Shown here piece by piece: positions 61,388 through 64,000 of a stretch of 64,000 nucleotides of DNA. Both the position numbers and the translations under genes were made by a program. Within the stretch, counting starts at the first letter, position 1. Each line of letters opens with the position of its first letter. Under the pieces are notes generated by a model. The model was not told where the DNA came from. It did no database searches and saw only the letters and a list, made by a program, of their open reading frames with translations. The DNA is from AC-49 sp963766605. GTDB taxonomy: Bacteria > Actinomycetota > Thermoleophilia > Solirubrobacterales > Solirubrobacteraceae. The DNA is taken from NCBI GenBank assembly GCA_963766605.1, contig CAVYAT010000007.1, forward strand, positions 682,001 through 746,000, written 5' to 3'.

Positions 61388-62821
61388 ATGTCGCGCGCTG
61401 CCGTTATCTCCGCCGTCATCTCGGTCCTGCTGGCATCCGTCGCGTGGGCGGCGACCGCGGCGTCGTCGCGCCACGTGCGCTTCGCCCCGACGGTCCACGA
61501 GGACCCGATCGACGTCGCCGCCGGGCCGCTCGACCTCGACGCCGTCACGTTCGGCCAGCAGGGGACCGAGCTGTTCCTGCGCTTTCACTCGACGTCGCCG
61601 TGGGGCGCCGGCGAGCTGTCGCACCGCCTCGGGCGCGAGCTGTGCCTGTCGGTCTTCTATCACCGCGACGGCGAGCCGCAGACGCGCATCTGCGTCGTCA
61701 AGCGCGGTGGCAGAGCGGCGCTCAGCTACGCGCACGTCGACGCCGCGGGCCGCGCGCGCCACACGAAGATCCTCGCCGCGCTGATCTCGCGGCCCGACAG
61801 CCAGACCCTGACCGCGGCGTTCACGCCGCTGGCCGCCGAGCTGCCGTACGGGCAGATCGCCTGGCAGGCCCAGTCCAAGTGGACCGACACCGGCGGCGAT
61901 ATGTGCCTGCCCGACGCTCCGTGCGTCGACGACGTGCCCGACAGCAACCCGGTGATCGACAACGTGGCGCTGCTCGCCGAGCCCAACTGCTTCGGCGCCG
62001 CATCGCGCGATCCCGACCACCACTGCCGCAACCCGCTGCTGCGCCACGCGGTCATCCCGACGCCCGACAACGCGCTGATCACCCCCAACGCGTACTGCAA
62101 GTTCGTCCAGCATGCCCGGCTGTTCTCGGTCTGCGCGTTCGGCGCGACTCCCGGCGAGGCCAAGCTCCAGTTCGCGCTCGTCGGCGACAGCCACGCCGAG
62201 CACTGGCGCGGCGCGCTCGAGGTCGTCGCCCAGGCGCGCAAGTGGCGGGGGCTGTCGATCACGCGCTCCGGGTGCCCGTTCTCGATGGCGCTGCTGCGCA
62301 ACGTCAGCCACCAGCGCTCGAGCTCGTGCGCGCGCTGGAACCAGGAGGTGCGCCGCTGGTTCGCCCGCCATCGCAGCGTCTCGACGCTGTTCGTCTCGGC
62401 CCACGCGCTGGCCCGCTTCAAGGGCTCGGCGAAGGCGGGCTACCGCGCTGCGTGGGCGCATCTGCCGTCGTCGATCCACCGCATCATCGTGCTGCGCGAC
62501 AGCCCCGAGACGGCCGACCCGAAGGCGGGCTGCATCGACCGCGCGATCGCCCACCATCAGTTCGCCGGCGTCCGCTGCGCCGGCTCGCGGCGCAAGGACG
62601 TCAAGGACGACCCCGAGGCCGACGCCGCCTATGGCGCCCACTCGCGCCACATTCGCGTCGTCGACCTGACCCACTACATGTGCAGCCGGCGGCTGTGCTT
62701 CGCGGTGGTCGGTGGCGCGCTCGTGCGCAAGGACAACACCCACCTGACGAGCACGTTCTCGACGACGCTCGGCCCGTTCGTGCTGCGCGCGATCAACCGG
62801 ATCATCCCCGGCGCGACCTAG
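61388..62821 (+). CDS. Secreted SGNH-domain protein
   Basis: 477 residues. A signal peptide (AVISAVISVLLASVAWA) is followed by a beta-rich domain of about 200 residues with paired cysteines (ELCLSVFYHRDG, RICVVKRGG), then an SGNH hydrolase domain: LQFALVGDSHAEHWRGALE (block I Ser), TRSGCPFSMALL, VVDLTHYMCSRRLCFAVVGG and DNTHLTSTF (catalytic Asp-x-x-His). The domain matches the one fused to OafA-type membrane acyltransferases, but here it stands alone. It may modify or deacetylate an exported glycan. Multiple Cys suggest disulfides. Confidence 0.82.
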   Translation: MSRAAVISAVISVLLASVAWAATAASSRHVRFAPTVHEDPIDVAAGPLDLDAVTFGQQGTELFLRFHSTSPWGAGELSHRLGRELCLSVFYHRDGEPQTRICVVKRGGRAALSYAHVDAAGRARHTKILAALISRPDSQTLTAAFTPLAAELPYGQIAWQAQSKWTDTGGDMCLPDAPCVDDVPDSNPVIDNVALLAEPNCFGAASRDPDHHCRNPLLRHAVIPTPDNALITPNAYCKFVQHARLFSVCAFGATPGEAKLQFALVGDSHAEHWRGALEVVAQARKWRGLSITRSGCPFSMALLRNVSHQRSSSCARWNQEVRRWFARHRSVSTLFVSAHALARFKGSAKAGYRAAWAHLPSSIHRIIVLRDSPETADPKAGCIDRAIAHHQFAGVRCAGSRRKDVKDDPEADAAYGAHSRHIRVVDLTHYMCSRRLCFAVVGGALVRKDNTHLTSTFSTTLGPFVLRAINRIIPGAT

Positions 62822-62824
62822 CCA

Positions 62825-63184
62825 CTACGTGTTCTGCTGATAGGTGTGCACGACCTTCTCCTTGCCCTTCGTGCACGTGACGCGAGCGTCGAACTCGGTC
62901 GGGATCGACTCTCGCGCCGACTCCTTGCAGGTGAACCCGAGGACCTTGGTCTTGCAGTGGCCGGTGATTCCGCCGGCCTTGACGCGGCACTTGTAGTAGG
63001 CGACCGCGATCTGGTTGCCCTTCGCGCACGTGACGGCAGTGACCTTGACCGATGTGATGTAGCCGGTGCCGGGGTATTTCGCGGGGTGGCATGTCTTGGT
63101 GCCGGCGGCGCCGGCACCATTGGCCGCGACGGCCAGCAGGGCGGCCGCGCAGATGCCGGCGAGAGCGGTCTTGCGGGGGTTCAT
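62825..63184 (-). CDS. Small secreted cysteine-rich protein
   Basis: 119 residues from ATG 63184. A signal peptide (ALAGICAAALLAVAANGAGA) is followed by a compact domain with six cysteines (TKTCHPA, VTCAKGN, YKCRVKA, GHCKTKV, FTCKES, VTCTKGK), spaced to form three disulfides, and many lysines and beta-branched residues. Not recognised. It resembles in plan the other small secreted protein at 9964, but the sequences do not match. It ends 4 bases from the SGNH gene, convergent. Confidence 0.75.
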   Translation of the reverse strand: MNPRKTALAGICAAALLAVAANGAGAAGTKTCHPAKYPGTGYITSVKVTAVTCAKGNQIAVAYYKCRVKAGGITGHCKTKVLGFTCKESARESIPTEFDARVTCTKGKEKVVHTYQQNT

Positions 63185-63255
63185 CGGCGCCAGGATACGG
63201 GCTGGCGGACTGTGAGACGCCGCACACTCCCCTAGATCCGGGGAAGCTGTCCGAG

Positions 63256-63280
63256 TACAGTTGCATACGTGCATGCAACT
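63256..63280 (+). promoter_or_regulatory. -10 element and inverted-repeat operator over the MarR start
   Basis: TACAGT (63256-63261) lies 7 bases before GTG 63269. Overlapping it, AGTTGCAT (63259-63266) and ATGCAACT (63273-63280) form an 8-bp perfect inverted repeat with a 6-base centre, spanning the start codon. This is the usual place for an autorepressing MarR operator. Confidence 0.7.
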
Positions 63281-63739
63281 AATCGCCAGGCGCTCGCCGA
63301 GCGTCTCTATCGCCTGACCACCCACCTCAACCGCCACTCGGGCATGTCCGCCGCACGCCTGATCGACGAGGTCGGCGTTCGTCCATCGCAGATCAAGGCG
63401 CTGCACCTCCTTGCCTACGCCGACGGCCCGATCACGGTCAGCAAGCTCGCCGAGCTGATCGATGCATCGCAGCCGACCGCGAGCCGTACCGTCGCGTCGC
63501 TGACACGGATCGGACTCGCCACGTGCGTGGTCTCCGACGCCGATCGCCGCGCCCGTGAGGTCATGATCACCGAGGAGGGGCGCGACGTGATCATTCGCCT
63601 CGCCGCCGCGCGCGTGCGTGACCTGCGGGTCTTCACCGACGGCCTCACCGTCGCCGCCGCCAAGCGCCTGACCGCCGCCCTGAACCAGATCGAGCTGACG
63701 ACCGAGACCGACGAGCTGCGCGCCGGGGTCGCTGCGTGA
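63269..63739 (+). CDS. MarR-family transcriptional regulator
   Basis: 156 residues. The winged helix is visible as LIDEVGVRPSQIKALHLLAY, ITVSKLAELIDASQPTASRT (recognition helix) and ATCVVSDADRRAREVMITEEG (wing, with the DxR motif). N- and C-terminal helices form the dimer. The stop overlaps the start of an MFS exporter by GTGA, a classic repressor-pump pair; the inverted repeat over its start is probably the operator. The ligand is likely a drug or phenolic compound exported by the pump. Confidence 0.93.
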   Translation: MHATNRQALAERLYRLTTHLNRHSGMSAARLIDEVGVRPSQIKALHLLAYADGPITVSKLAELIDASQPTASRTVASLTRIGLATCVVSDADRRAREVMITEEGRDVIIRLAAARVRDLRVFTDGLTVAAAKRLTAALNQIELTTETDELRAGVAA

Positions 63740-64000
63740 CACCGGGAGAGCCGCTGAAGGGTCGCGCGCTCGTGACGGTCTTCGTCGCGCTGATGCTCGG
63801 CATGTTCCTGGCCGCGCTGGACCAGACGATCGTCTCGACGGCGCTGCCGACGATCGTCGGCCAGCTCGGTGGCCTCAACCACCTGTCGTGGGTCGTCACC
63901 TCCTACCTGCTCGCATCGACCGTCGCCACGCCGCTGTACGGCAAGCTCGGCGACATGCACGGGCGCAAGCCCCTGTTCCTGGCCGCGATCGTGATCTTCA
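63736..64000 (+). CDS. MFS drug exporter, DHA2 (EmrB/QacA) family, N-terminal part
   Basis: First 88 codons only; the gene runs past the window end. GTG 63736 overlaps the marR stop. Transmembrane helix 1 (VTVFVALMLGMFLAALDQT) leads to motif D1, LDQTIVSTALPTIVG, diagnostic of the 14-helix DHA2 drug exporters. Helix 2 with VVTSYLLASTVATPLYGKL precedes motif A, GKLGDMHGRKPLFL. Expression should be repressed by the MarR protein. Confidence 0.93.
   Translation, partial: MTPGEPLKGRALVTVFVALMLGMFLAALDQTIVSTALPTIVGQLGGLNHLSWVVTSYLLASTVATPLYGKLGDMHGRKPLFLAAIVIF

Noticed and set aside
59846..62743. Very long minus-strand open frame opposite ftsZ and the SGNH gene
   Set aside because: High-GC antisense shadow; the plus strand carries unmistakable FtsZ and SGNH motifs and third-position bias.

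Overview
This 64 kb window is high-GC actinobacterial DNA. OpcA, a mycobacterial-type GH15 trehalase, the SufS/SufU pair, an Rv3679/Rv3680-like ATPase pair, ergothioneine genes and c-di-AMP riboswitches in front of cell-wall genes point to Actinomycetota. I suspect a deep-branching soil lineage such as Thermoleophilia/Solirubrobacterales, but that is inference. Genes are dense, often overlap by 1-8 bases, and many appear to be leaderless. No tRNA, rRNA, insertion sequence, phage or CRISPR array was seen.

Layout. 1-9957: a split suf locus (end of sufC, sufS, sufU; then Rieske, sufB, sufD), interrupted by a tandem membrane GGDEF gene, typA and a DUF559 gene. At least seven apparent frameshifts, all of the same phase, lie in the first 6.7 kb and none were found later, so local sequence quality is suspect. 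9964-16825: secreted protein, Ser/Thr kinase facing an FHA-LuxR regulator, M20 peptidase, SRPBCC protein, a c-di-AMP riboswitch with an NlpC/P60 hydrolase, LOG protein, ArfB. 16921-21925: c-di-GMP enzyme, two-component pair, exopolysaccharide sugar transferase. 22049-28826: acyl-CoA ligase, cold-shock protein, rhodanese, TetR, GNAT, acyl-CoA dehydrogenase, membrane zincin, thiolase. 28928-33858: two cupredoxin-PKD proteins, SoxR with its divergent target, EgtD and EgtB.

33940-42109: a tightly overlapping minus-strand operon that starts with a ROK glucokinase and runs through rpiB, a 38-codon ORF, gnd, zwf, opcA, trehalase and pgl to a histidine phosphatase. On paper it converts trehalose to pentose phosphate. 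42170-49734: class II fructose bisphosphatase, PAS-GAF-PP2C phosphatase, moeA, degenerate GGDEF protein, lipoprotein, and an RlpA-like protein under a second c-di-AMP riboswitch. 49927-55651: primary sigma factor, pilT, HxlR, a second NlpC/P60 protein and an unknown gene. 55648-59038: bicupin plus two ArsA-type ATPases, one fused to a GNAT domain. 59092-64000: a ParA gene overlapping an FtsZ gene with a long N-terminal extension, secreted SGNH and small cysteine-rich proteins, and a MarR regulator coupled to an MFS exporter that runs off the window.

Recurrent themes are cyclic-dinucleotide signalling (GGDEF/EAL proteins and two c-di-AMP riboswitches), redox and sulfur handling (Suf, SoxR, ergothioneine), central carbon flow through the pentose phosphate pathway, and cell envelope and division.
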